A stretch of 64,000 nucleotides of DNA, from assembly GCA_025353485.1 (NCBI GenBank), contig JANXQO010000114.1, positions 1 through 64,000 on the forward strand, written 5' to 3'. This document shows positions 16,944-24,801 of this stretch, in pieces. A model generated the notes under the pieces. That model saw only the letters and a list, made by a program, of their open reading frames with translations, made no database searches and was not told the DNA's origin. This stretch comes from Chitinophagales bacterium (lineage in GTDB: Bacteria > Bacteroidota > Bacteroidia > Chitinophagales > Chitinophagaceae). Position numbers and translations under genes: made by a program. Within the stretch, counting starts at the first letter, position 1. Each line of letters starts with the position of its first letter.

Positions 16944-17051
16944 GTGAAACGTAAAACGGGAGAGGTCAAAGGACAAGCATGAAAATTTCTCCCTTTTTAT
17001 TTTTCACATTTCACGTTTCACATTTCATGATTCTTTTCTTTCACGTTTCAC
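16944..17051. repeat. Inverted short-word spacer (GTGAAACGT / TTTCACGTTTCAC)
   Basis: GTGAAACGT at 16944-16952 is complemented by ACGTTTCAC at 17013-17021 and again at 17043-17051. Between them the word TTTCAC is repeated (TTTCACATTTCACGTTTCAC from about 17002). The array fills the gap before the ABC exporter and could fold into a long imperfect hairpin. Confidence 0.6.
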
Positions 17052-17053
17052 AC

Positions 17054-17061
17054 TAAATTTG
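17054..17061 (+). promoter_or_regulatory. Candidate -7 box before the ABC exporter gene
   Basis: TAAATTTG followed by C fits TAnnTTTG but ends only four bases before the ATG at 17066, which would make the transcript almost leaderless. It may be chance in AT-rich DNA. Confidence 0.3.
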
Positions 17062-17065
17062 CTGA

Positions 17066-18871
17066 ATGCCGGCAAAAAAATTTGGAAGAAAAATATTTGA
17101 TCTTACGCAGCTTAAAAAAGTATTTCGATTTGCGGCACCCTACAAAAAGAAATTATACGCTTCTATTTTTCTTTCTGTTGTATTAGCTGTAATATCTCCG
17201 CTGCGGCCATTTCTTATTCAATACACTGTAAATAATTTTATTAAAGACAAAGATACCTATTGGCTTATTCTTATAACCGTCATCCAGATAGGAATGCTTT
17301 TATTTGAAACAGGGCTGCGTTTTTATTTTACCTACATTACTGCATGGCTTGGGCAGTCGGTTATAAAAGATATGAGGGTTACTGTTTACAAAAAAGTGCT
17401 TGGCTTAAATCTTTCGCAGTTTGATAAAACACCTATCGGTACATTAACCACCAGAACAGTAAATGATGTTGAATCTATAAATGACATTTTTTCTGACGGA
17501 TTGATCCCGATCATTGCTGATATTCTTTCCATCATTTCTATTTTATGTTTTATGTTTTATGTGGATTGGCGGCTGGCGCTTATTAGCCTTGCTCCCTTCC
17601 CGGTATTAATAATTGCTACTTATTTTTTTAAAGAAACCGTAAACAAATCTTTTATTGCAGTACGTAATGCAGTAGCTAATCTTAATGCCTTTGTGCAGGA
17701 GCATATTACCGGTATGGCTGTGGTACAGGCTTTTGCAGTGGAAGATAAAGAGTTTGAAAAATTTAAAAAGATAAATAAAGAACATCGTAATGCCAACATC
17801 AGGGCTATTCTTGCTTATTCTGTTTTTTTTCCGGTAGTAGAAATTGTACTTGCATTTTCTACAGGGCTTTTAGTTTGGTGGGGTGCAAATAATTCTTTTA
17901 ATGCCGGTGTCATCATTTCATTTATTATGTACCTGAATTTATTGTTCAGGCCATTGCGGGTTATTGCTGATAAATTTAATGTGTTGCAAATGGGTATGGT
18001 GGCAAGTGAGCGTGTATTTAAAGTTTTAGAAAACGAAGATTTTATTCCCCTGTCCCCTGAACGGGAGAAGACAGGCCTCACTTCAGGGGATGGGGGCGAT
18101 ACTCCTTTAGCGGAAAGGGGCAAACTAAACGGCAATGTTGAATTTGAAAAAGTTTGGTTTGCTTACAATGATGAGCAATATGTTTTAAAAAATATTTCAT
18201 TTGCCATACAACCTGGTGAAACCCTTGCCATTGTTGGGCATACTGGCAGCGGTAAAACTTCTATCATCAGCCTGCTTAACCGGTTATATCATATTCAAAA
18301 AGGCAAAATAAAAATTGATGATGTAGATATTGATCAATACAACCTGGATTATCTGCGAAGCAATATTGCAGTTGTATTGCAGGATGTTTTTTTATTCAGC
18401 GGATCAATTTATGATAATGTGACGCTGAGAAATGAGAACATAAAAAAAGAAGAAGTGATAGAAGCTGCAAGACTTATCGGTGTACATAATTTTATTATGC
18501 AGTTGCCGGGTAATTATGATTATAATGTTATGGAAAGAGGTGCAACTTTATCACTTGGTCAGCGGCAGTTACTATCTTTTATAAGAGCGTTATTGTACAA
18601 CCCTTCCATTTTAATTCTTGATGAAGCCACTTCATCAATAGATACCGAAAGTGAAATATTAATTCAACACGCAATTGATAAACTGATTTACGGAAGAACA
18701 TCAATTGTTATTGCCCACCGTCTTTCTACCATAAGAAAAGCAAATAAGATTTTGGTTTTGGACAAAGGTGAGATAATGGAAATAGGAACACACAACGAGC
18801 TTTTAGCAAAGCAGGGATTTTATTACCAGCTTCATAAAATGCAATTTGAAAAGAAGGAGGAATTGGTATAA
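17066..18871 (+). CDS. ABC exporter, fused permease-ATPase (MsbA/multidrug type), with repeat-derived linker
   Basis: 601 residues: six-helix transmembrane domain (about 20-310) then an ATPase domain with Walker A GHTGSGKT (391-398), signature LSLGQ (495-499, variant of LSGGQ) and Walker B ILILDE (515-520), plus the H-loop IAHRLST. It forms a homo- or heterodimeric exporter in the inner membrane; the substrate is unknown (lipid or drug). The linker at residues about 328-354 (PLSPEREKTGLTSGDGGD...) is abnormally long and coded by a palindromic element. The glycosyltransferase gene follows 48 bases later. Confidence 0.92.
   Translation: MPAKKFGRKIFDLTQLKKVFRFAAPYKKKLYASIFLSVVLAVISPLRPFLIQYTVNNFIKDKDTYWLILITVIQIGMLLFETGLRFYFTYITAWLGQSVIKDMRVTVYKKVLGLNLSQFDKTPIGTLTTRTVNDVESINDIFSDGLIPIIADILSIISILCFMFYVDWRLALISLAPFPVLIIATYFFKETVNKSFIAVRNAVANLNAFVQEHITGMAVVQAFAVEDKEFEKFKKINKEHRNANIRAILAYSVFFPVVEIVLAFSTGLLVWWGANNSFNAGVIISFIMYLNLLFRPLRVIADKFNVLQMGMVASERVFKVLENEDFIPLSPEREKTGLTSGDGGDTPLAERGKLNGNVEFEKVWFAYNDEQYVLKNISFAIQPGETLAIVGHTGSGKTSIISLLNRLYHIQKGKIKIDDVDIDQYNLDYLRSNIAVVLQDVFLFSGSIYDNVTLRNENIKKEEVIEAARLIGVHNFIMQLPGNYDYNVMERGATLSLGQRQLLSFIRALLYNPSILILDEATSSIDTESEILIQHAIDKLIYGRTSIVIAHRLSTIRKANKILVLDKGEIMEIGTHNELLAKQGFYYQLHKMQFEKKEELV
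18049..18120. repeat. Palindromic element inside the ABC exporter gene
   Basis: TCCCCTGAA (18053-18061) pairs exactly with TTCAGGGGA (18082-18090); a shorter inner pairing CCTGTC (18049-18054)/GACAGG (18070-18075) overlaps it. GGGGGCGA and CTCCTTTAGCGGAAAGGGGC follow. The block keeps the frame and encodes about 25 residues between permease and ATPase domains. Confidence 0.68.
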
Positions 18872-18919
18872 TTGTAATTTAGACAGACGAAAAATACAGG
18901 AAAGAATTTTTACCCATAC

Positions 18920-19624
18920 ATGACGATCAGTATAATTATCCCAACTTACAATGAAGCAGATAATATTGGTAAACTTATCCGATACCTTATTGCCAACAGT
19001 AACAGTTCACTGGTTGATCTAATTGTTTCGGATGCAGGAAGCAGTGATAATACAATTGGAATAGCAAAACAAGCCGGAGCTAATGCACTGCTTTCTCCCG
19101 GCAAAGGCCGCTCTGCCCAAATGAATCATGGCGCCGCCATAGCTAAAGGTGATGTGCTTTATTTTATACATGCAGATTGTTTTCCTCCTGCAGATTTTAT
19201 TGCAAATATTCAGCAAGCCATAAAAGAAGGGTATAACATAGGCCGCTATCGTACAAAGTTTGATTCTCATAAAACAATTCTTAAAATCAATGCATGGTTT
19301 ACTTTTTTTGATCTTTTTATTTGCATGGGTGGCGATCAAACACTGTTTATTAAAAAATCATTGTTTCAACAATGCAAAGGTTTTAGAGAAGACATGAAGA
19401 TCATGGAAGAATTTGAGTTTTGTAAGAGGGCAAGAAAGTTGGGCAGGTACAAAATATTAAAAGGTAAAACTTTAATCTCCGCAAGGAAATATGATACCAA
19501 TAGCTGGCTGCATGTACAGTTAGCCAATTTCAAAATCGTTCGTAGGTATAAGAAAGGCGCTTCGCAACAGGAAATGTTAGATACATATACAAAAATGCTT
19601 AGCTATCGTGAAAATCCATTTTGA
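18920..19624 (+). CDS. Family 2 glycosyltransferase, TIGR04283-like
   Basis: 234 residues, GT-A fold: start ISIIIPTYNEADNIGKLI, nucleotide-binding DAGSSDNT, GKGRSAQMNHGA and metal-binding HAD within YFIHADCFPP, then MGGDQTLFIKK. This is the pattern of the TIGR04283 transferases linked to arsenosugar clusters, and a clear paralog lies in such a cluster at 26227-26922. Here it stands alone next to an ABC exporter, so its acceptor is unknown. No membrane anchor is evident. Confidence 0.85.
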   Translation: MTISIIIPTYNEADNIGKLIRYLIANSNSSLVDLIVSDAGSSDNTIGIAKQAGANALLSPGKGRSAQMNHGAAIAKGDVLYFIHADCFPPADFIANIQQAIKEGYNIGRYRTKFDSHKTILKINAWFTFFDLFICMGGDQTLFIKKSLFQQCKGFREDMKIMEEFEFCKRARKLGRYKILKGKTLISARKYDTNSWLHVQLANFKIVRRYKKGASQQEMLDTYTKMLSYRENPF

Positions 19625-19630
19625 AAACAA

Positions 19631-19784
19631 GTCCTTATAAATATTTATAAAGACAATATGTCGTAAGATTGCTTCTCCCACCAGGGCGGGAGAAGCAATA
19701 AGTAGGAGTTGTATGCCATACAATAAATAGAAAGCGGCGGAAATTTTACGATAAAGTTAAATGCAACGAAGTTTGAAATTTCGT
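19631..19784. repeat. Group of four palindromes between convergent genes
   Basis: Four hairpins follow one another: GTCCTTATAAATATTTATAA plus AGAC (19631-19654), GCTTCTCCC/GGGAGAAGC (19671-19679 with 19688-19696), TTGTATG/CATACAA (19709-19723) and ACGAAGTTT/AAATTTCGT (19766-19784). The second is preceded by CGTAAGATTGCTTC, a word shared with the hairpin at 37340-37350. None has a good T-tract, though they may end transcripts from both sides. Confidence 0.6.
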
Positions 19785-19801
19785 CGGGAAAATTGAATTT
19801 T

Positions 19802-21007
19802 TTATCTTGAAGCTAACCCAGTGGCGCCTACAGGTAAACCTGGTACGGTTTGCACACTGCTTAAACTGCCATTGTTAGCCACTTCATATACACCAATGCT
19901 ATGGCTGCCCGAATTAAGCACATACAAAAATTTTGAATTGTTACTTAAAGCGGCATCAATAGGGCCGTTCTCTGTAGTAGCTGATATAGGATTGAGTACG
20001 CTTATACTGCCCAATGAATTTACTTTGAATGTAGAAAGATTGTTACTGCCGGTATTGGTTGTGTAAGCATATTTGCCATTGTTGGTTAACACTACCCAGC
20101 ATGCTGCAGTTTGATTGGCTCCAACCGGGCCATCTACCAATGCAATAGTTCCGTTATCATTGATATGGTAAGATGAAAGGGCGCTTACGCCGGGGGCGCC
20201 ACCTGCTGCTTCAGAAACAAAAATGTTTCCATTATGCCCCACAGCAAAACCAAATGGTGTTGGATGGGCAGAAGTAAGCGAATGCATCATTGCCGGAATG
20301 CCCTGTGAATTGATGGTATAGGTTATAATTTTATTGGTGGCCTTTTCAGTTATAACTACTGCGTTTCCGTCTGCAACAAAAGACACTTGTGCGACACCGG
20401 CGCTTGCAGAACTCAAAGGCCTGATAGAATTAGCAATCGGATGAAGACTTCCATCGGCATGAAGCCTAAATCCGGAAATGTTGCCGCTTCCTCCTGAATT
20501 TAAAACATAAACAAGATCATTGTTCACGGTAACACTAACAGGTGTAGTGCCACCCGAAGAAACAGTTGATACCCATTGAAGCCCATTGCCTGAAACTTTG
20601 AATGAAGACACAGAGTTGCTTCCGGGATTCACGGCCAGCAGCAGATCATTATCATGATCGCCATCATTATGATCGCCATCACTGCGATGGCCATCACTAT
20701 TACCCGACAAAGCAATAGCTCCCTGATTTCCTAAGCCGGTGCCGGTGCCTGTACCGCCTGTGGGATATGCAGTTACATAGCTAAGTGTTCCTTCAGAGGT
20801 TCGGGAATAAACGAGCACTTTATTTCCTGCAGTTTGATTGCTTAATGTATAAACATATCCTGCGGTTCCTTTCTTGCTTTGAAGATTAATAGAAGAAGTT
20901 TTTAGTGCCGCCACTTCATCTTTTGCAGGATCCTGAATATTTTTTTCACAAGAAAAAAGGATTAATGCAACTGACGTTGCTGCCATAAAAGATTTGATTG
21001 ATTTCAT
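19802..21007 (-). CDS. Lactonase/YVTN-type beta-propeller lipoprotein
   Basis: 401 residues. The N terminus (VALILFSCEKNIQD) is a lipoprotein signal with the lipobox Cys near residue 20. The rest is a run of about 45-residue repeats (VNPGSNSVSSFKVSGNGLQW, TTNTGSNNLSTFKVN, VLNSGSHSIGVYEVANNGS), a seven-bladed propeller like the 6-phosphogluconolactonase/YVTN family. Enzymatic activity is not implied. A His/Asp/Gly-rich loop (about residues 105-120) is coded by a 15-base tandem repeat. It is a single-gene unit. Confidence 0.8.
   Translation of the reverse strand: MKSIKSFMAATSVALILFSCEKNIQDPAKDEVAALKTSSINLQSKKGTAGYVYTLSNQTAGNKVLVYSRTSEGTLSYVTAYPTGGTGTGTGLGNQGAIALSGNSDGHRSDGDHNDGDHDNDLLLAVNPGSNSVSSFKVSGNGLQWVSTVSSGGTTPVSVTVNNDLVYVLNSGGSGNISGFRLHADGSLHPIANSIRPLSSASAGVAQVSFVADGNAVVITEKATNKIITYTINSQGIPAMMHSLTSAHPTPFGFAVGHNGNIFVSEAAGGAPGVSALSSYHINDNGTIALVDGPVGANQTAACWVVLTNNGKYAYTTNTGSNNLSTFKVNSLGSISVLNPISATTENGPIDAALSNNSKFLYVLNSGSHSIGVYEVANNGSLSSVQTVPGLPVGATGLASR
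20654..20698. repeat. Three 15-base tandem repeats inside the beta-propeller gene
   Basis: ATGATCGCCATCATT (20654-20668), ATGATCGCCATCACT (20669-20683) and GCGATGGCCATCACT (20684-20698). The period is a multiple of three, so the frame is kept. It codes a DGDHND-type acidic/His loop on the minus strand that could bind metal. Confidence 0.75.
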
Positions 21008-21137
21008 AACTGTCGTTTTTATTTTGAATGAAAAAATATATTACGCTCTTTTTAAAATCGATTTTTATTAAGATGGGTTTCAGTTTATATATATAAGGTC
21101 CTTTTTCGAACAGAACATTACTATCCTAATCAGCAAA

Positions 21138-21191
21138 CTGCTGTTAGTTTTTAATGGAACTAACATTTAGTGGCGACTGCTCTAACAGCAG
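21138..21191. repeat. Inverted repeat in the gap before the beta-barrel gene end
   Basis: CTGCTGTTAG (21138-21147) pairs perfectly with CTAACAGCAG (21182-21191). A 34-base loop contains a competing GTTAG/CTAAC stem, so two structures are possible. There is no T-tract on the minus strand. Confidence 0.5.
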
Positions 21192-21202
21192 ACTGGTAGC
21201 GG

Positions 21203-22489
21203 TTAATGCATAGACCGTGTAATGGCTATCCTAAGGCCTGCACTCTTCACCGGCAGATGACCTATACCAATTCCTTTTAACGGCAGTTGTAAATAAGGTT
21301 CAAAGCGAATATGGATTTTATTTCCTAAGTCTTTCTCATAGCCCAATCCAAGGTCAATAGCAGCAGCAAAATATCGCCTGTCTTTTTTGTATGAAGTATT
21401 CACCTTTCCTTGAATTCCATTGAGCATAGTATAATACTGGTTATTTTCTTCGGTCATTATATATGAAGAAAAACCTGCTGTTGTAAAAAGACGATGGTTG
21501 TGTTTCATCAACAGATCATAGCGAAGATGAAGAGGTATTTCTAAAACCCTGCTGCTTCCATGAACTTCAATTAACTCAGTTCCGGCTGGCATGGTTGAAC
21601 GCATTTCATCTGTGCTAAAATATTTTCCGGGTGTCCAGTAAAATTTTTTTGCGAATAACAGTCCGGTTTCAAGTGATAGTGCAGTACTAAAGCGATAACC
21701 GGTAAGCACTCCTACATCAAATCCGGCTTTTTTAAATCCCTGATCCTTGACGGCGTTTATATCAACCCCTGATACCATTCCAAAATAAAATCCTTTTTTT
21801 GAAAATTTGGTTTTTATGTTTGCCCCGTCTTTATTTAATGGTAAGCCATCAAATTGTTTCACCCTGTTATATTGCTCAGGAGATAATTTAATCGTATTCA
21901 AAAAACTTTCTTTTTCAGAAAGAGGAATAAGGGAAACTTCATTTACCAAATCATTTTTTGTGATACTTGATTTTTCATCAGTATTATTCTCTGCAACAGC
22001 AAACGTTACGTTATTTGTCTGATCCGATTTTATTTTAGCCGATATGCCGGAATTGATAGCATCAGTATTTTTGGAGACAGTCTTTTTACCATCCGCTATT
22101 GAATGATTGGTAGCAATAGATTGATTCTTATTTTGAGATAAACTTTTTTCCTGAGTTGAACTTTCCGGTAAAATTTGGTTACCACCTTTCTTAGTAGTAA
22201 TTGAAGATGTGGGTGGTGCTGTATATTTCTCTGCATTTTGCAGGATTGGATTATTTTGCTTCTTACCATTATTTACAACCAAATATCCAAGTAATAAAAA
22301 ACTGAATAGCAACACTGCCGTATACTTTTTATGTTGCCATCCCTGCTTTTGCTTAGGTATATGCACGCCTGCAGACTTCTGCGAAATTTTTGTAGCAATA
22401 TCATCCCACTTATCCTCACCTTGCTTTAGCGGATAAGCTTCTGCTGCCCTTCGCAACAAGTCTTCCATATCGGGTTCTAAATCCTGCAT
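21203..22489 (-). CDS. Inner-membrane-spanning protein with C-terminal outer-membrane beta-barrel-like domain
   Basis: 428 residues. An N-terminal cytosolic part (MQDLEPDMEDLLRRAAEAYP...DKWDDIATKI) is followed by one transmembrane helix (about 53-71, VLLFSFLLLGYLVV), a long Ser/Thr/Lys/Asn-rich linker, and from residue about 225 an OMP_b-brl-like domain (GFYFGMVSGVDINAV, GFDVGVLTGYRFSTALSLETG, IHIRFEPYLQLPLKG). It overlaps the upstream ECF sigma gene by 13 bases, so translation is coupled. The arrangement suggests a regulator/sensor of that sigma factor reaching across the periplasm; this is inference. Confidence 0.7.
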   Translation of the reverse strand: MQDLEPDMEDLLRRAAEAYPLKQGEDKWDDIATKISQKSAGVHIPKQKQGWQHKKYTAVLLFSFLLLGYLVVNNGKKQNNPILQNAEKYTAPPTSSITTKKGGNQILPESSTQEKSLSQNKNQSIATNHSIADGKKTVSKNTDAINSGISAKIKSDQTNNVTFAVAENNTDEKSSITKNDLVNEVSLIPLSEKESFLNTIKLSPEQYNRVKQFDGLPLNKDGANIKTKFSKKGFYFGMVSGVDINAVKDQGFKKAGFDVGVLTGYRFSTALSLETGLLFAKKFYWTPGKYFSTDEMRSTMPAGTELIEVHGSSRVLEIPLHLRYDLLMKHNHRLFTTAGFSSYIMTEENNQYYTMLNGIQGKVNTSYKKDRRYFAAAIDLGLGYEKDLGNKIHIRFEPYLQLPLKGIGIGHLPVKSAGLRIAITRSMH

Positions 22490-23049
22490 AATTTTCCTTC
22501 CTCCATATTTTTAATTAGTTTTTGCACCAGGGCTTTTGCCCTGCTCAGGCTCGATCTTGATGTACTTATTGAAATGTTCATCATCTCAGCAATCTGACTG
22601 TGCGAATAACCATCAAGAACATATAAATTAAAAACAACGTGATAATTTGGCGGCAGCTCTTTTATCAGGCTGATGAGATCTTTGTATAAAATCAACTGGT
22701 CAGCATCATCATATTTATCTGTTATCTCCCATACATCTTCAGGTATTCCACCAATTTCAGGAAGCATATTGCTATGTCTCAGTTCATCAATGGAACAATT
22801 GATCATGATCCGTTTTAACCATCCCATCAGCAGTTTCTCAGTGTCATCTCCTTCACGCATTTTAAAATTATCAAAATGATTAAAAGCTTTCACAAATCCG
22901 TCCGTTACTATATCAATGGCTTTCTCATACCGGTATATGTATCTAAAAACCACCTTGCAGGCAAAGCCACGATAGCGGTCATAAAGCAGCCGTTGATATT
23001 TAGGCTCCTTATGTATGCACCCTTTAATAATGTGGTTTATATTTTCCAA
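22477..23049 (-). CDS. ECF-type RNA polymerase sigma factor
   Basis: 190 residues. Region 2: YRGFACKVVFRYIYRYEKAIDIVTDGFVKAF and LLMGWLKRIMINCSIDELRH; region 4: IKELPPNYHVVFNLYVLDGY SHSQIAEMMNIS followed by SRSSLSRAKALVQKL. It has no extra domains. The only partner is the membrane/beta-barrel gene overlapping its 3' end. The promoter should lie in 23050-23251, a 202-base gap that also holds the 3' end of the arsenosugar cluster; no convincing motif was seen there. Confidence 0.92.
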   Translation of the reverse strand: MENINHIIKGCIHKEPKYQRLLYDRYRGFACKVVFRYIYRYEKAIDIVTDGFVKAFNHFDNFKMREGDDTEKLLMGWLKRIMINCSIDELRHSNMLPEIGGIPEDVWEITDKYDDADQLILYKDLISLIKELPPNYHVVFNLYVLDGYSHSQIAEMMNISISTSRSSLSRAKALVQKLIKNMEEGKLCRI

Positions 23050-23251
23050 AGCCCTGCTTTATTTTTAAACTCATTTATGATAATATGTATCAATCGGGAC
23101 AACGCTTTATACCCCTGCAAACTTTGAAGCCTTTTATATAGATACGGATTAACCTTAAGAACGCTGCAACAAGTGTTAAAAAATTATAAGCTGTTAATTT
23201 AGCCAATTATAATAAGTGATACGTCAATATTTTAACTTGTTAGGATTACTT

Positions 23252-24070
23252 TTATCTTTTGGAAGAATGTTTTTTCCAGGGACGAATGGTAGTAAATGGC
23301 AATTTTAAAAGATTTCCAATGGTTAACTCTTTTTCATCAGCATAAGCCGGTACGCCTGTTACAATTTCATTTTGATGGATGTTTATTCTTACTGTTTTAT
23401 GTATCCTGTCCCAGAAAGAAAAAATGATGGAGTAATTGCTGTCTGTTTCTCTCTTTACAATTGAGTGATGAATGCCATGCATCCTTGGCGTTACAATTAA
23501 TTTATTTAAGAGTTTCTCAAAATGGAATGGAAGTTTGGTATTGCTGTGATGAAATTGAGTGGCTGCTTCAAAAATAATTTCATAAATAAGAACAAGTGTG
23601 ATTGGAGCTCCTGTTAATAACACTGCAGCGCCACGAAAGAATACGGAACCAATCATTTCACCAAAATGAAAACGGAATGCTGTTGTCAGATCCAGGTCAA
23701 GATCAGTATGATGTACCAAATGAAAACGCCATAGAAAAGGAAGTTTATGTAAAAGTATATGCCAGATATAATTGCTGTAATCAAGCAATAAAAAAACAAT
23801 GGCAGCTTTTAACCATACAGGTACATCCAATAAATAATTCAATCCTATATGCCAGCCCTGATTTTTTACTGCCAGCCAAACCATAGTGGGAATAAAAAGA
23901 ATACGTAGCAAAGCAAAAGCAGGAATAGATACAATGAAATTGATAAGTATTCTTTTCCATCTGCTCTGTACCAGTTTTCTTAATTGAAGTTTAGTTTCAA
24001 GAATAAATAGTACAACAAAAATTGTAATCAGTATAGGTGTCCCATAAATATCAAAAATAGATTTAATCAT
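23252..24070 (-). CDS. Fatty acid hydroxylase/sterol desaturase superfamily membrane protein
   Basis: 272 residues with four or five membrane helices and the His-box pattern of di-iron integral membrane oxygenases: HILLH (about 107), HLVHHTD (about 118-124), then RMHGIHHS near 198. It would hydroxylate or desaturate a lipid. It is the last gene on the minus strand after the arsenosugar genes; the gap to the previous gene is 104 bases, longer than others in the run, so co-transcription is plausible but not certain. A role in modifying an arsenic-containing lipid is only a hypothesis. Confidence 0.85.
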   Translation of the reverse strand: MIKSIFDIYGTPILITIFVVLFILETKLQLRKLVQSRWKRILINFIVSIPAFALLRILFIPTMVWLAVKNQGWHIGLNYLLDVPVWLKAAIVFLLLDYSNYIWHILLHKLPFLWRFHLVHHTDLDLDLTTAFRFHFGEMIGSVFFRGAAVLLTGAPITLVLIYEIIFEAATQFHHSNTKLPFHFEKLLNKLIVTPRMHGIHHSIVKRETDSNYSIIFSFWDRIHKTVRINIHQNEIVTGVPAYADEKELTIGNLLKLPFTTIRPWKKHSSKR

Positions 24071-24174
24071 TGTCTCTTAATTTTTCACCTTATCTGTTTT
24101 GTTGTTTCTGTAAATACATTTTGCCTTCACCAAAGATTAGGGTTGTGCTTAAGTTTTTATGCATGCCTTCATCT

Positions 24175-24777
24175 TTATTCATAGCTGTGTTTTCCTGCGC
24201 TCCATCCTCTTTTTGCCAGATAAGTTTTCCCTGAGGCAATGGCTTCTTTTTCCAGCGGTGTGCCCATAGAATCGTTCCATCGGTTGAGATAGCCAAACAA
24301 ACTGATAACGCCAAGAATTTCTACAATCTCACCTTCATCCCAGTGCTTACGAAGATTATCTGCAACTTCATCTGAAACAGCATTGGGAATGGCGCTGGCA
24401 GCAATAGCAAAGTCAAAGGCTGCTCTTTCAGCATCAGTAAATGAATGATGTTTTTTATATTCCCAAATGTTTTGCAGTTTATCCACTTCGCTTCCGTAAC
24501 GTTTTGCTGCACGTATAGTATGTGCCTGGCAATACCTGCAGCCTGCAGTATAGCTGGAGAGATAACCAATTAAACGTTTTAATGCACTGCTTACTCTGCC
24601 TTCGTTTTTCATCACAGCCATATTCAGATTTACAAATGCTTTTGCAATATGTGGCCGTCGCTGCATGGTGAGCACACTGTTGGGGCAAAAACCCAGTGTT
24701 TCGTTGAAAAATTTTACCAGTTCTTCCAGTTCAGTATTTCCAACGGTGGGTAAAGGTTTTACCAATGGGGTTTTCAT
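24175..24777 (-). CDS. Carboxymuconolactone decarboxylase/AhpD-like peroxidase-related protein
   Basis: 200 residues of the AhpD-like helical fold: SALKRLIGYLSSYTAGCRYC QAHTIRAAKRYG holds the CxxC redox motif, followed by a helix FTDAERAAFDFAIAAS and WDEGEIVEILGVISLFGYLNRW. Likely a thiol-disulfide peroxidase-type activity. This is a second CMD-family gene in the same strand run (the other at 31877-32212 is the one typical of arsenosugar clusters). It lies 24 bases after the flavoprotein gene. Confidence 0.85.
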   Translation of the reverse strand: MKTPLVKPLPTVGNTELEELVKFFNETLGFCPNSVLTMQRRPHIAKAFVNLNMAVMKNEGRVSSALKRLIGYLSSYTAGCRYCQAHTIRAAKRYGSEVDKLQNIWEYKKHHSFTDAERAAFDFAIAASAIPNAVSDEVADNLRKHWDEGEIVEILGVISLFGYLNRWNDSMGTPLEKEAIASGKTYLAKRGWSAGKHSYE

Positions 24778-24801
24778 AATTTTACTTTATTAGGTAAATG
24801 A

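Noticed and set aside
24090-24314. Possible extra 74-residue gene between the CMD and hydroxylase genes
   Set aside because: Most of it overlaps the real CMD gene in another frame and the remainder has no start context or family features.
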